Origin: Gonapodya sp. JEL0774
Lineage: Eukaryota; Monoblepharomycota; Monoblepharidomycetes; Monoblepharidales; Gonapodyaceae
Assembly: GCA_027604505.1 (NCBI GenBank)
Contig: JADIIX010000002.1
Coordinates: 248,001 to 312,000 of the forward strand
DNA: 64,000 nucleotides
Direction of reading: 5' to 3'
Positions within the stretch are counted from its first letter, which is position 1, and every line of letters starts with the position of its first letter. Positions 1-15,800 of this stretch are shown here, in pieces. Under the pieces are notes generated by a model that worked only from the letters and a program-made list of their open reading frames with translations, was not told the DNA's origin and did not search any database. A program made the position numbers and the translations under genes.

Positions 1-3000
1 TGAGCGAGAATGGCAGGACAAGGCCGAAGCTGCAGAGGCTGAGGCCAGGAGGGCAAAATTGCAAAATGAATGGATTCAAGGAGAGTCTGACAGAGTCAGG
101 GAGGAGTGGAAGAAGTGGAGAGACGAAAAGGTGAGCGTTCTTAAATGGCTGTGACGAGCATCTTTATGAAGGTAACGTGATGAGGGGGCTTTGAATGGTT
201 CGGCGGTCGATCGATTGAGTATTCTATGTATAGAAATCTCAGAGTTTTCCTCCGTGAGGTTTGCTTCAGGAGCATGAACCACACATGCTTTAATTTGCGT
301 TGCGATCGCCCAGTTTCTTCTTTCTTTGTTCTCGAGATTTGACGAAAGGATCACCTTCCGCTTAGTCCTCTGAGCTTACCCGGCTCCTCACCGAGACATC
401 GACTCTGTCGGCTGCCAACGCTTCTAATGCATCCAATCTTGCTCATACCCGCGCTGATCTTTTACGTTCCCAGGCTGCCGAGGCACATTTGCGATCGCGT
501 ATCACGGAAATGGAACAGCAACTCGCAATGCAGGAACAAGGGTTTGCCAGTGAGATGGATTTACAGAAGCGACTAGCGGCAGCACTCCGTGAGAGAAATG
601 AAGAAGTGGAGCAGCTACTAAAAGAAATGGAGTCGGCCATAACAGACAGAGATGCCCGGGCCGACCGCGGGAGGGCTGAACTAATGAGGATGAGGGACGA
701 TGCTGAGAGACGAGCTGAGGATATGGAGGAAAGGGCAAGAAGGGCTGACGTGAGAAGAATCAGATTGGAAAGGAGGGTTGCCGAGGTGGAGGACTTTGTG
801 AAAGGCATCTTGGGCGACGACGTGTTGGCGCCCACACCACCCGAGGTTGGTGACGGTGATGAGGGCGGATCTGGGGCGGATGCGTCTTTCGTGTCGAGCG
901 CCGGGGGGGACCACTCATTTACATTTGGCAGTCCGTTGCCTCCATCCTCCGTTGCTGCGGGCGCAATTGTCCTCCGGGGTGCTGGCACAGGTATTTTGAG
1001 TGAAACGTCGAGAAAAGCGATCGCAGAAGTGAGGGGCAGGAAAACGTTTACAGAGGTGGTGGGTTCACGCTAAATCATCGATATTGGGCCCAAGTGTTGA
1101 GCTGACCACTGGGTGGGCTTTCAGTACACGGATTACATAAAGCTTCAGCGGCAGTTGCGAGACGAGCAAGCTAAAAATGCCGAGCTGACGAGGACAATGG
1201 ATGCGGTGATTGGCGAGCTGGAGGAAAAGGTGCGTCAGTTACCTTGCATCTGGGAGCAAGCATCTGCCTTGGGCAGCTCACACCACTTCGATGTTCGTAG
1301 CGCCCGATCCTCCAAGAACAAGGGCGTCATCTAGCTGAAGCTACGACGGAGATTGACCGACTCCGGGAAGCCCTGGAGCATTCTAGAGCTACCGTTCAGT
1401 CCCTCGAAATTGAAGTTGGTGCTCGGGATCAGCAACTTCGAGAAATGGATGTAGCGGCGAAAGATAATAAGAAAGGTTTGTTTCTTTCGGTCGATGACTG
1501 TGGTTTCTGGTTCGCTATTAATTGTCTGAATGGCCTGCGTGTAGCGATAAGTGACCTCCAGCTGCAAGTTTTCACGCTTGTCCGTGAGCTGGAAAGGAAC
1601 AATCCTTCTGTACCAAGCAACATGCGATCACCTGGAACACCTCAAGGCCCACAAACACCATTTGCCCTCGGTAGTGGCATGATTGCTCCCACAAGGGAAG
1701 AAATAGAAGAAGGCTCCCAGCAGCTGATCACCGTTCAGCTTGTGACATTCTCCGATCTTCGCACTTGTGTCCAACAGAATCATGCACTCCTCCGCACCAC
1801 GCGTAAGCTAGCTGACATGGTGGATGATCTCCAGCAACACTTTGGTGTTAAGGTAGCAGAAGAAGTTGAGAAGCTGACTGTGTCCCTTACAACGCGGAAT
1901 CGCCAGATACTGGAGGAGGTTAAGGCACTGAGAAATCGATGTACAGTGCTTGAGCAGGAGAGGGAGAATTCTCGCAGAGAGGTTGCAGAATTGAGCAGAG
2001 AGTTATCTTCCACGCAAAGGTCTCGGACGCTGAGGTCGCCGGTTGGGAACGGCTCCAGTATGATGCTCAGTTTCTTTTCGGAAGGCGATGACAACTTGAA
2101 ATCGAGGTTGGATGAAGTTCAACGGGAGTTCGCCGCTTACAGGACGGAGATTACTAAGGATAAGAGAAACGTGGAGGACGACAACCGAGTTTTGAATAAC
2201 CAGGTTGGAAACTTGAAGGTAGAGCTTGCGAAGCGAGATGCTACAGTGAAGTTTCAACAAGGTGGGGGTTACTAAACGACTAATGGTATTCTGGTCGCCG
2301 TCCCGTCACATTTCGCATCTTCTAATCATAGAACGCATCAATGATCTTGTAAGCTCGACATACAAGAATCTCGAGGAAATGCAAGGTTTGCAGGAATCCA
2401 ATCGCAAACTCACTGCCAAAGCAGATGATCTAGAGCGGAAAGCTGCAAATTCCTTGACGGATTTGTTACAGGTGCAGCGTGAGGCTGAAAAACTCCGAAT
2501 GGAGCTCTCTCACGTGAAGGCAGAGCGGGATTTGGCCCAAGTAAGTGAATGCAGGTATCTCCGGTTAATGCAAACACTAAAGATGATCAATTTGAAGGCC
2601 AATGAGACACGTACAAAGAGTGAAAAAGGCTCCGTTGAGGTTGAGCGTAATAGGCTTTCGGATCTTCTTCGCCAGGTTCAAACCTTCCAGACCGATAGGG
2701 AGATAAAAGAGGAGGAGATGAGAAGGAAAGCCGAGCGAAAGCTCGATGAAGCAGAAGCCGAGTTGTGAGTTAAACCAACCGCGTCCTCAATCCTGGTTCT
2801 GAATGGATCCGGCCGTTTTTCTAGATCCAAGCTCCGTGCGAAGATGGTCGACGACGCTGATGAATTCCGGACAATAAGTTCCGTAAAAGACTACGAAGCT
2901 CGAGATCTTCGCACTAAACTTCAGAAGGCTGTGAGATTCGCTTACTCGGAGAATGGAGAGGCTTTGGACCCAATTTCCTTTCTGTACTCCGGCCATAGGT

Positions 3001-6000
3001 CGATGAAGAGCGATCGCTTCGAGAGCGCCTGTCGACAATGGAGAGCATCAATGGGTCACTCCAAGCAGAGGTGGAGAGTCTCCGTGCACAAGTTTCAGAT
3101 CATCTCCACAAGATCGACACTTACGAGGCCAAGCTTGTTGCTGCCGAAAATGTGCCCGGTAGTGTAGCTTATCGCGAGAAGGAGTGGCAACAAAAGCTTT
3201 CTGGGATTGCGTAAGCTATCATCTTGCAATCAGGCGTCCGGTATCTGATTCGAGTTTACCGTTCCTGTGCTTACTTGTCAGCGAGGAACGTGATGATGCG
3301 TTGAGAAAACTGAAAGATGCGGATGAAAACATTGCGACTTTGACTGCCATTAGTCAGAGTAACGAGAACAGCCTTGCTATTGTGCAGTCAACGTACAGCA
3401 AGTTCAGGAATGACGCAGAAAAAAAACTCAAGGAAGCTGAGGTAATTTCTCTCTGCACCGGGACTTTAGTTTGACACGATGTGAAAGCTAACAATTTTTT
3501 TGACAGACGGACATCTCTGACTTGCGTCAACAATTGGAAGAAACCACCAGCTCCCTTAAGCGGTCAATGCAAGAGTTGAACGAGACCCAGGAGAAGGCTG
3601 ATGGAGAACGGAACGCCGCTCAGAATCGTCTACGAGAAATGGAGCAAAGAATCTCTCTTTTGGAGAAGTACGAGAGAGAGGTGGGCATACCACTAATCAC
3701 TTGTGCTTGCGTTGCCAGGCGCTTCTCAATTTTCAACATTTCATGCAGATGGATTCGATGCGAGACACCTTCACAAGTGAGGTCAATCAGCAGAAGCAGA
3801 AGTACGAGAGTGCTCACACAAACTACTTGCAATCCGTCGCGGAGCACGCGAAAACGATTACTGAGCTAAGCACAGTGCGGAGCAGCCTTGATCGCCTCAA
3901 GAGTGAAGTGGATGAGTATCGACAAGATGCCGATTCAGCACGGATTGCTCTCACCTTGTCTCAAGAGAGCTGGCAGAATCAGAAAGTTCGGATGGAGACT
4001 TCCCTGCACGAGAGGGAACAACGGTATGCGATGTTACCCCTCCGCTTTTCTCGTGTCGCTTCTCGAACTGCAATCCCTTGAAAATCAGAATCTCTGACCT
4101 GGAGGAGCAAAACACAATATTGCACGGTCAATTCGATCAACTAAGCGCACAGATCAGACGTTACAACGAACGTGTCTCTACGTCGACAGGAGAGTGAGTT
4201 GTTTATGGGACACTCTCGGTGCACTTATAACATTCGACAATCGATATTGTTTCTTCAGATCAGGAGAAGCTCTGTCAAACCCGGATCAGCAAGCGGTAGC
4301 CAGTGAGATTGCCAGCCTTCGAGATGTCGTGAAGTTCCTTCGTCGGGAGAGAGATCGTTTCCAGCTTGAGTCAGAGACGAGTGATCAGGAGAACAAGCGC
4401 TTGAAACAGAAACTGGATCAGCTACACAAAAGCAACGATGATTTGCGTGCAGCAATCCAAGAAGTGAGTAACCGCCACCCTCCAGCATGCATCGTTGCAC
4501 CAGACTTACTTGCGACTGCACACCAGGACCAAAATCGGATTCTGTTATCACAACAAGCCGGATCGGCGCAATCTGAGCTTCTCGAAAAGATCAACGAGCT
4601 GAACATCATCCGGGAGAGCAACAGCACATTGCGTGCCCAGAACGAGACAAATTTGAAGGAGGTACAGCATTTGCGTGCTGCGAACCAAAAGCTTGAGCTG
4701 GAGCTGTTTCCCCTTCGGAGTGAGTTGAAACATCGGCAACTGCGCCTCATAAATGGCTCACCCAATATGCTGACGTTTCAAAGACAAGGTGCAGGAACTT
4801 GAAGCAGAGGTTGGGGCACAAAAGTCTCTGAATGTAATGCTACAAAGTGAGGTACAGAAGTGGCGAGACAGAAATGCCCAAATACTTGCCAAGTACGAGG
4901 TATGTGGACTAATGCTGCTTTAGTAATATTTGACCTCTCTCGCAGTAACATTTTATGTAATGTTGTTAAGCGAATTGACCCCGTTGAGCACAATGAGCTT
5001 AAGCGCCGCGTTGGAGAACTTCAGAGTGCTATCGAAAAGGCCGAGGCAGAAAGAGAAACTCTTGTACAGTCGGTCCGAGATGAGCGTGATATGCTGAGGA
5101 AGGACGTGGATACTTTGAAGAACGAACTCGATAGCGCGAGCAAGGATGCAGAGGAAGCAAAAAAGGAGGCATGTGTTCTCTAGTGATTGCACTCGGAGTG
5201 AAGGGAATCTGACACACGTCTTTATGCTGTTGTAACAGCAAGAGAAGCTTCGACGCTTGAGTACCCGTTTCGCTTCCATGCGCGATTCATTCCAGCAGAG
5301 ACTGACTGAAGCTGAAAAACGAATAAACGACGAGGAAGAGAAAGGCAGGAAGAAAGAAGAGGCGCTCGGAGCCGCAACTAAGGAACTCGAAGCTAGGCAA
5401 ACCAAGCTGGTGAGTTGTGGCTTTGAGGTCTTTGGATTGCAGGTTATTACATATAAACCTGTATCACAACTCGCCACAAAAGACTGAACTGCAGGCGTCC
5501 AATGAGCAGTTGAGGAACGAGTACCAATCTGCGAAAGTGAGAATTCTTCCGTTGCCGGTGGGATCGCACTCACGCTGAAACACTATTTTTCTTCAACGTT
5601 CGTTGTCGAAGAACACACTCAGCACACAGGGAACACGGTACCAGACAATGATGAATCAGTTGGTTCGTTCTCGTCTCAAACCGAGTAATGATTTTACGTA
5701 TTTTCGTTCAGCAATTTACCGACTTTAATGTGTATCCACAGAAAAAGCAAAAGGAGGACCAGGCGCGCTTGAACAGTGTCGATTCGGAAAACAAGACTCT
5801 GAAGCAGGAGAACTTCCTTATCAGAGAACGCGTCACAAAACTTGAAAAGGACGCAAAGGTGCTTGAATCTCGAATCGATGCCGAGATTGCAATCGTGAAG
5901 AGCAAGGATCGCGAGATTGCGCAACTGACGTCAACGATTGAAGAGTTGAAGGACCAGATCCTGACGCTTTCTCATCCAAATACATCGGCAGTCTCTGGCA

Positions 6001-8398
6001 CTACGCCGCCTGGGCCACTATCTGACGGTTCTGGTGGCACTCTGCTCTTATCCCACCTTATCCCGGAAACTCCCGCTCTCCTTCAAGCACCGATGACTAC
6101 CCGCTCTGAGAACCTCAGCAATGTTTTGAGATTAATACCGGTTCGAACCGAGGTGCAAGATGCATCCGTTGCCGTGAACGGATTGAAAAGAGCCCGCGAA
6201 GAATTTGGGGACACTTCGCCAGAGACTCAATCCGAGGGTGCTGAGCCAGCGAGACTTCGACCAGATGCAGAGCCCTTCAGTCCAGGCCGTGTCACTATCC
6301 CAGATGGACCACCATCGAAGCGAGCTAAACTTGATGACGACTCCGCAGAGTGGACGCAACCACAGCCCACCGTCGCAGTTGTTGGTGATGATCGTTTCGA
6401 CGACTCATCAGCTTCCGCGCATGATGGAATGGCAAGTGCTGATAAATCTGATGCTATGTTGGAGGACTTTCAAGTACCACCGGAGGAGGAGACTGCAGAT
6501 GAACTGTTGACTGTTGAGCCAGACAAAGACACGAAGGAGGAGGTATCTGCGGAAGATGGGATCATGGAAACTCCAGAGAACTATGCGACGATCGTTAACG
6601 GTGATGTTGCTGAATTAGAAATGTTGGTCCCCACTGGATCAGATGAAACTGAGGCGGATGTGCCTAGGGACATGCAACAAGATTTGCATCTGGATTCAGA
6701 ATCGGAAGGCCAAGTCAATGAAACTCAGCAGGCGGATAGCGAAGCACTTCCAGACAACATAGATGCAGCTGAAATGGATGTTGTCACTCCGTCAGAAGTT
6801 CTGATATCGGAACCTGCAGAATCGAGTGATTTGAGTGGAAGTGGAGCACCTGGTGACACCGATCAAATGTTGGAAACAGGTGCACCAGAATCAAATGCAG
6901 CAGCGGACAATATAATGGATGCGCAAGTGGAAGGTGTTGGAGTTGGAGAGGTCAAAGCTGTCAAGACCGACTCCACGCTTGCAGATGCACCATCTGACAG
7001 CAGTGCCAACATCGAAGATGTTATCGCTCAAAGGGAAAACTACGAAGAAGGGGAAATCGAGGATTCGGGAGAAGAGGTAGTTGGTATACCTGAATCAATC
7101 GTAGAGCCCGCGGTTGTGGATGACAGGTGGGTGGTGGCAAACAGGAAACACACAATTGGAACTTGCTCATCGCTACCCACTTCCAGTGGTGGTCATGAAA
7201 AGACTCCTCCCACGGCCGAGAATATTTCCGCCTCCGTGAATGCGTTACCCGCGAGAAACGGTAACACACACCAGTGGGATGGAGCCAGTGCCGAGTTGGA
7301 ACCGACGGTTGCTGCCGCAGGTGGAGAGCAACAACACGGTGAGCCGGCCTTCAGAGTAAAACCATCTGCACTGAAACTCACCTCCAATGGTGCTTTTCAG
7401 TAGAATCCTCATCACTACCCGAGTCCCAAACATCCAACGAAGTCGGTGATGCCGGTCCAAGCAGCGCCGATCGGCCAGTATCTCCAACAATTGATCCAAT
7501 AGGGACAGAAGATACTATTCCGACAACAGCGATACCTTTACCCGCGGGGAATGTGCCGAACTTACCTCCACCCACAACCTCCACAACAGCGGTTCCGGAA
7601 TCCCCAGGAACCCTTCTGACAGCACCTCCATCAAGTGCTCCTCCCACGCCCGACGACATTGCATCACCAGTTCCAAGGAGTAGTATTACCGGTGTCCGTC
7701 AAATCACGCGAGGTGGAGGAGGCCGAGTTCGACTTGGGGGTCCGTCTCCGAGAATCCTATCTGCAGGCCAAGATGGGGGCTCAAGTGGCGCATCCCTGAA
7801 CTTGTTTGCGCCGCCAAACACCTCTGGTGGAGGATCTGTAACGCCACATGTTACGCCCGCAGCTACAGTGCAGCCCCCACCAGTTCAACAAAACGCTGTT
7901 CGACCACCTCCAATGACGCCGGCGACGCCCACACCCGGCTCAATTGGAGGGCCTACAGATGTTTCAAGTAATCTGGCTGCAAATATGGTGGCCAGGGAGG
8001 CAGCGTTGCGGGAGTTGATGAAATCTAAGGCCACCAAACTTAAGGCCGGCTCAGGCATTGCAGGAACCCAAGGAACCCCTGTCGCTTCTGCTCCTACCCC
8101 AACTCAAGGTCCACCCCGGCAATTGCGAAGTAGCGCCATACCAGATGCTCCGGTAGCTGCTGGGCGTGGAGTGGTAACAGCTCCTGTTTCTCGTTTGCTA
8201 CCTGGCATGGGTCGCGCTGCAAGTATAGCAGGCGCCGCTAGAGGTCAAGGACTATCAATCGCTGGTCGTGGACGAGCAGCCGTAATAACGGCGCCTGGGG
8301 TGGTAACTGCTCAGTTAGGAGTTGCGCGGGGGATTGTAGGAAGGGGCAGGGGTCGTGGAGCTGTGGGACAAGCAGTGCCAGAAGGCACTCCTCAGTGA
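1..8398 (+). CDS. TPR/MLP1: Nucleoprotein TPR / Mlp1-like nuclear basket protein (5' truncated)
   Basis: TPR/Mlp proteins form the filaments of the nuclear pore basket and act in mRNP quality control and export. The window opens inside a coding exon (frame 2, ending about 129) that is already coiled coil rich in E, K, R and Q. Roughly 20 exons follow. A segment after the intron ending near 1123 (YTDYIKLQRQL, preceded by GRKTFTEV) matches the conserved Mlp1/TPR segment. Heptad-rich coiled coil runs to about 5960. From about 5990 the protein becomes an unstructured acidic tail (D/E/S/T/P-rich, including an EEGEIEDSGEE stretch near 7040). The last exon (about 7400-8398) is P/T/S-rich and ends in an RG-rich segment (GRGRGAVGQ). 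This layout, long coiled coil then acidic and low-complexity tail, is typical of the family. The N-terminus lies outside the window. Exon borders are approximate; family assignment is firm. It converges on the DDX41 gene, with 115 bp between the stops. Confidence 0.88.
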
Positions 8399-8513
8399 CG
8401 GAACTTGAAGTTACGAAGATATGCACGAATACGCATTTCAATATATTTGTATATACAACTGACCGCCCAGTAAATTTTGGAAGAATGGAGAAGCAATGCA
8501 AGCATATCCAGTA

Positions 8514-10669
<2,156 letters not shown>

Positions 10670-10827
10670 ATGCGACAAGGCGGGAAGGAGAATGTTGTAT
10701 TTAATGGGTGTCCGAGAGCACAGTGACGACTGCGCACACGTTGAACATCCAATAAGCAAATGCAGTCAAAAAGGAATGCCGCAAAAAATCTACCCCAGAC
10801 TCTAAGTGCATAAATAAATACTGTGCT

Positions 10828-12493
10828 TTAAAGTCGAGCTTCGGAAGCTTGTGGTGTCACCCCCTTCTCGTCGTGGACTGGGGCTTTGGCCAATGCTTGA
10901 TGCAAGAGACTACTTACAAACTCGGCAGCGGCTAACTCCCCAAAAACAGTGAATCCCCATCGAGTCCTCGCACCACCGCCGCTCGCGGTCACCGAGGAGG
11001 GCACCGACCTGGCACGGGATACGAAGCCCACGTGCCCGCCAGTCGGGAAGAGAAGGGGGACAATGTATGGGTTGCTCTGCAGTTGAGGGATATCCACGTC
11101 CTGTTGATTCATGTCGGTTCATCACCATGCGAAAAGACTTGGCCTAAACTTAAAGCACACTCACCGAAGGGGCGAGGAACGGATCGTCTTTCGATCTGAC
11201 GATCAGAGTGGGCCGATTAATTGACGCCAAGTACGGCATAGGTGTCGCTCTCGCATAGTAGTCCTGTGCACCCGAATATCCGTGCAATGGGGCGATAAAC
11301 TTGTCATCTAGAATGGTGGTAACAGTTGGGAACTGTAAACCCCAGCTCAAACACTTCATTTTCTAGTAAAACTCACCGAATTCGCGAATAGTCTTGGCGG
11401 CTAATACTGCTCGCAAATCAACCTTTGAGTTGTGTGCAAAGTCAGCCTGGCGCTGTTGGACAATTTTCTTGACACCATTCACGAGGTAAGTGTTCCAGAC
11501 GCGGCCACCGCCTGTCTCTAAAGCCCTAGAGAAATGAGTTTTGATAGACGTTCAAGCAATGTTTCGGGCGGTGGTGGCCTCAGTGACATTCGAAGATATA
11601 TCGTTGGCGGCTGTGGACTCACGTCGCTCCCTCGGCAAGGTTCACTGTCAGGGGAAACGATTAAGGAGTGTCACGAGTCCGTGCAGGAAACAGCACCAAA
11701 TCCGTCACGAGTACCTACTAGGGGGAGAGACCAGCCCAGCACAAACAATGCGGGGGTCCAACTCCTTGGCTCTCCGTCCAAACAAGTTTAATGTAATGAC
11801 AGCTCCAAGAGAGATGGCAAAGATTCCCAGGGGAACTCGAGGGTGCTTTCTGAGAACGGCCTTGCAAGCGGTCTCGATATCCTCGAAGGCGCCAGAGTGG
11901 TACATTCGCTGCTGCCGGTTGGGACCTGTGGCTCCACGCATATTCTTTGCAAGAATTACACGATTTGATCTTGCCTCGCAATGGTGCAAACACTCGTCAA
12001 CGTGGGACTCACCAGAGCAACGGGACGAACTCTGGAGATAGATCGTATACATTGCAGTGAGCGTCCAGACAAGCGATTTTTGGACGACCGAGGTTGAATG
12101 AGAAAGTCCCTAACTCACCCACGATAGGCGAGCTCACGAGCAGCAAATGTCACTTGGTTTCCTGCTGCAGACCCACCGAGCCCATGTATGATAAGGCAGA
12201 TAGGACCTGCAGATAAGGGTGGTGACGAGGTGGGACGACCTCTCTACGACAGAGCTCTACTCACTGTCGTCCCCTAGCGCACTCCATGTGTCATTACGAT
12301 CAACGTCCATGTAGTCAAGGTCCAGAAAATCGTCGTCGGGGGTGTCTATCCGCCATCTGCGCACTTTGATGGCAGCTTCACTTGGGGACTTCACAAGGTA
12401 CGCCAGCACTGTCTGTATGTGGGGATTTGACAACCACGGAGCAGGTAAAAACGCTGGAGGATTGTTCTTCCAAGGGTGGATGGGTGAAGACAT
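10828..12493 (-). CDS. Alpha/beta hydrolase, ABHD1/ABHD3 (yeast Eht1/Eeb1/YMR210W-like) family
   Basis: Members are membrane-associated or lipid-droplet esterases, phospholipases or acyltransferases acting on medium-chain or oxidised lipids. The start at 12493 gives MSSPIHPWKNNPPAFLPAPWL followed by SNPHIQTVLAY, the conserved opening of this family. The next exon, near 12120-12210, encodes the oxyanion segment LIIHGLGGSAAGNQV. The 11705-12052 exon region carries the nucleophile elbow FAISLGAVITL. Later exons carry the acid residue in IVRSKDDPF (about 11180) and the histidine in GGHVGFVSRA (about 11030). The usual GxSxG elbow here reads AxSxG, because the first glycine is alanine. There are several short introns. 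The gene is in tandem with the downstream DDX41 gene (158 bp apart) and divergent from polymerase gamma. The substrate cannot be told from sequence. Confidence 0.82.
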
Positions 12494-12831
12494 GCTGTCA
12501 AGTCCACGATTGTATTTTAGGGACGGATATATTCAGAAGGCGGAGACAGATTCCGAAGGCAGCACAGTTGAAGTAGTTTGAAACACGGGATTTCAACCTT
12601 GATCATTCGAGACTGCTCATCTCGCCTTCAAAGTTTGGAGGTACCTTTGGGATCTTTTTGACACATATGATGGTGTGGGGGAGGAGAGGGGCCGCCGCCC
12701 AAACCCATGAACATACATACGTGTCAGCACACCGATATATCGAAGCTTGTGCGACTCACTGGAGCTCTGATGCCCCCACGGTGAGCGAGATTCGTAAACG
12801 CTTTCGAGAAATATTCACAAATGGGCGATGG
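12494..12831. promoter_or_regulatory. Divergent intergenic region between hydrolase and POLG genes
   Basis: This stretch of about 340 bp separates two divergent start codons (12493 on minus, 12832 on plus), so it must hold both promoters. I see no clear TATA box or repeated element. Upstream in-frame ATGs at 12658 and 12667 could extend the polymerase gene, so part of this stretch may be coding or leader. Confidence 0.45.
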
Positions 12832-15800
12832 ATGACCAGTAACCACAACGGACTTTGGGATCACCGTCCACATCTGATATTGTTCAATGCACCAACCAGA
12901 TCCAGCGGTCTCCTTCTCGCTTCTTTGGCTGCATCAACGCCACCGTTCCTTCTCCCTGCTCTTTATCACCCGTCCAGTCGGTCGAAGTTCACCTATCGTG
13001 ACGTTGCGACCTGCATATCGGGGGGAAGTTCTTGCAGCAGAGGGCCAGAATCACGGTGGCGAAACCCGTTGCTTCAAAGAAGACATTTTAGACGTCCGTC
13101 TGACCCACATTTTCGAGAAGCCGCGGTCGTAGGGACAGAGGAGGAGGAAAACGATCCTCCCCCATCCTTTCGCGAAGTGGACCTCCCTGCATTCGGATTC
13201 CAGGTGATAAAACCCATTGCATTTCGTTTGAACGACTTGCTGGAGGAACCGATTGAGGATTCCGTTTCCAAAGGTTGGAACAGGCGTTGGCCTCTGTTGT
13301 GAACTGTCAAAGTGTAATTATCTGAATTTTGATTCACAAACAGACGGTTTTGCACCACAATCCACTAATGCTCCGTCGCAACCTCAAGATGTGATTTCAG
13401 CGGGCGACGAGTCAACTTTGGGCACGGGTGAGTGTTTTGAGTGAATGCGACGTGTCGGGAAGCCGAACTATATTCGATGTTGCAGGCATAGAGGCACCTC
13501 ACTACCATTCTGGGTCTTTAAAACAAAATTTACCGGGCCTGGAACCCGAACCCGTGTCTGGTGAGGTCCCTGGACTCTTCGCAGAGAGCCAAAAGTCACT
13601 TCTCAGTAGATCCCACCACGGGTCTGGGCAACAAACAGATCTTGACGTCGAATCCGTGTCTCTACGGGAGAGCCTTGCCGAAATCATTCCCCTTCAAATC
13701 AAAAATCACCAAGAATCGTCCGATGACGTACTTGACGCCCTCAACATGCTGGAGGAATGGGTGGAGGCAACTGCTGTGGCAGAAGTCAGCTCGACATCGG
13801 CTGTAACTGATGCAGAGAGCACTTTCTCTGATGACGTTGCTGAAACAGAACATATTGCTCCCGTAGACAATATTTCGTCAACTGCCACTCCCCAGGAAGT
13901 TGCTGGCAGCTCCACGGCGACTGCCGAACTATCCCCGTGTAAGGAAGTACCCGTGTCTGCTGCAACACTCCAAAGTTTAAACGAGCTTGTCGGAGCCGGA
14001 GACACTTCCGCTGTGCTGTCGCTCCGGGAGGACTTGCCGCCTCTGGAAACCCCAACATCCGAGGATCGGAAGTTACGTGGGTTCTCCGCGAAAGCTTTAG
14101 ATCTTCACACAGTCCCGTCTCATTTACGCGCACGTTTAAACTAGAATGCCCCATCAATCCACACGGCATCCAAATGCTCCCACAAGCCCTCCGTGCCAGT
14201 CTGTTCCCTAATCCCCGTGTCGGCCCTCACCCTGCTCAGACCAATGTTGCCAATAAGCATCTCAAACACCACCGCCTCAACACGCGTGAACCCGACTTGG
14301 TCCCGCCTATCGAATTGCCGTTACCCAAACTAAAGGGGCAAGATATTTCGGAACATTTTTGGAACATAGGTGTAGAGCAAGCTGAGCCGTATTTGAGTAT
14401 GGCTGAGGGCTTTGCGACACTGGGCCTGGAGGAAATGGTGGACGGTGCAGCAGCTGCTGGTGGATTCGGCACACCCACTTGGACTATACCCCCCATGCCA
14501 ACGCAATGGGTGATGGAAGAAGGCTGGACCTTTTATCCTCCCCATTCACCGCGAGTACGGGATTCTTCCACCGCCAAGACTGCTCGCAAGTCGAAGAAGA
14601 CAACTAGGACGCCCGCCCCGCCTCCACCCAGGTCTGTTCCATATCCTCCAGACCAGTGCCTCGTTTTTGACATTGAAGGCGTCAAACGGGATGGACCTTG
14701 GGCGGTGATGGCTGTCGCTCTTGGGCCATCGGGATGGTACTCGTGGTGTTCACCACGAATCGTAGATTCCCGTCGTGCCAAAATTGACTCTCCAGAAGGT
14801 TGGCGGGACCTTCCTGCGGAACAGATGCTTATTCCCATGTCGGATCTTACCGAAAATGGGCGAAAGAAGGCAAAACTCTTAATTGGACACAATGTGGGAT
14901 TTGATAGGGCTCGGGTCCTCGATGAGTACCATGTTGATCAAGGTGGAGCGAGGTATGTGGATACTATGAGCCTGCACGTCGCGGTTGCGGGCCTAAGCTC
15001 GCAGCAGAGGGGAATTTGGCTCAAGGCGCGAAAAGATGCGCGAGAGGCGGCAGCTGGCCAGGACTTTGAGGAGTCAGGACAAGTGGCCTCAAAGCGCGGT
15101 GGTAGAAAGGTTGCTTCAAAGGAAAACGACGAGGAGGGTGTCACCGCACCACCTTCATTGCTGGACCTTCCGCCTTTGGACATTTATGAAGTCGCCAGCT
15201 CTTACGGTGTGCCCCTTACCGGGTCCGATGTGAAGGCAATCTCAGGCACTTTTTCGGCAACCTCGGGGACTAAGGAGTCGGGTAGCAAATCACCATTAGC
15301 TACGAAAGAAGATCCGAAATGGCTAGAAGAGACTGCAACTAACGCCCTCCACATTGTTGCCGAGCATTACGCCAATATTTCTCTGGACAAGTCAGACCGT
15401 GACGTGTTCATGACGGGTGGTGTGCCGGAAGTCGTGGAGCAGTTTGATGAGCTGATGACCTACTGTGCCAAAGATGTCTACGCGACGTACATGGTTTTTC
15501 GTGCCGTGTGGCCGAAATTTCGTGCAAAATGCCCTCACCCTGTTTCTTTTGCTGGTTTATTACACATGGGAAGCGGGTACCTTCCCACACAGCGAAAAGT
15601 GTGGGAAGGTTTCATTTCTTCAGCGGAGGCTGCCTACCGGGAACGAATGGAGGATATTGAGCGCCGCCTAAAGAGGCTTGCCGACGAGGCTGTTGCCAAA
15701 TCTCCCGAAGACGTGCGTCAGGACCCTTGGCTTAGGGCGCTGGACTGGACGGTTCCGAATTCTCCAGCTCGCAAAACTCCTAAATCGATCGCGCTGGCCG

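Noticed and set aside
443-988. 181-residue minus-strand frame opposite TPR
   Set aside because: Low-complexity S/A-rich shadow of a coiled-coil exon on the other strand.
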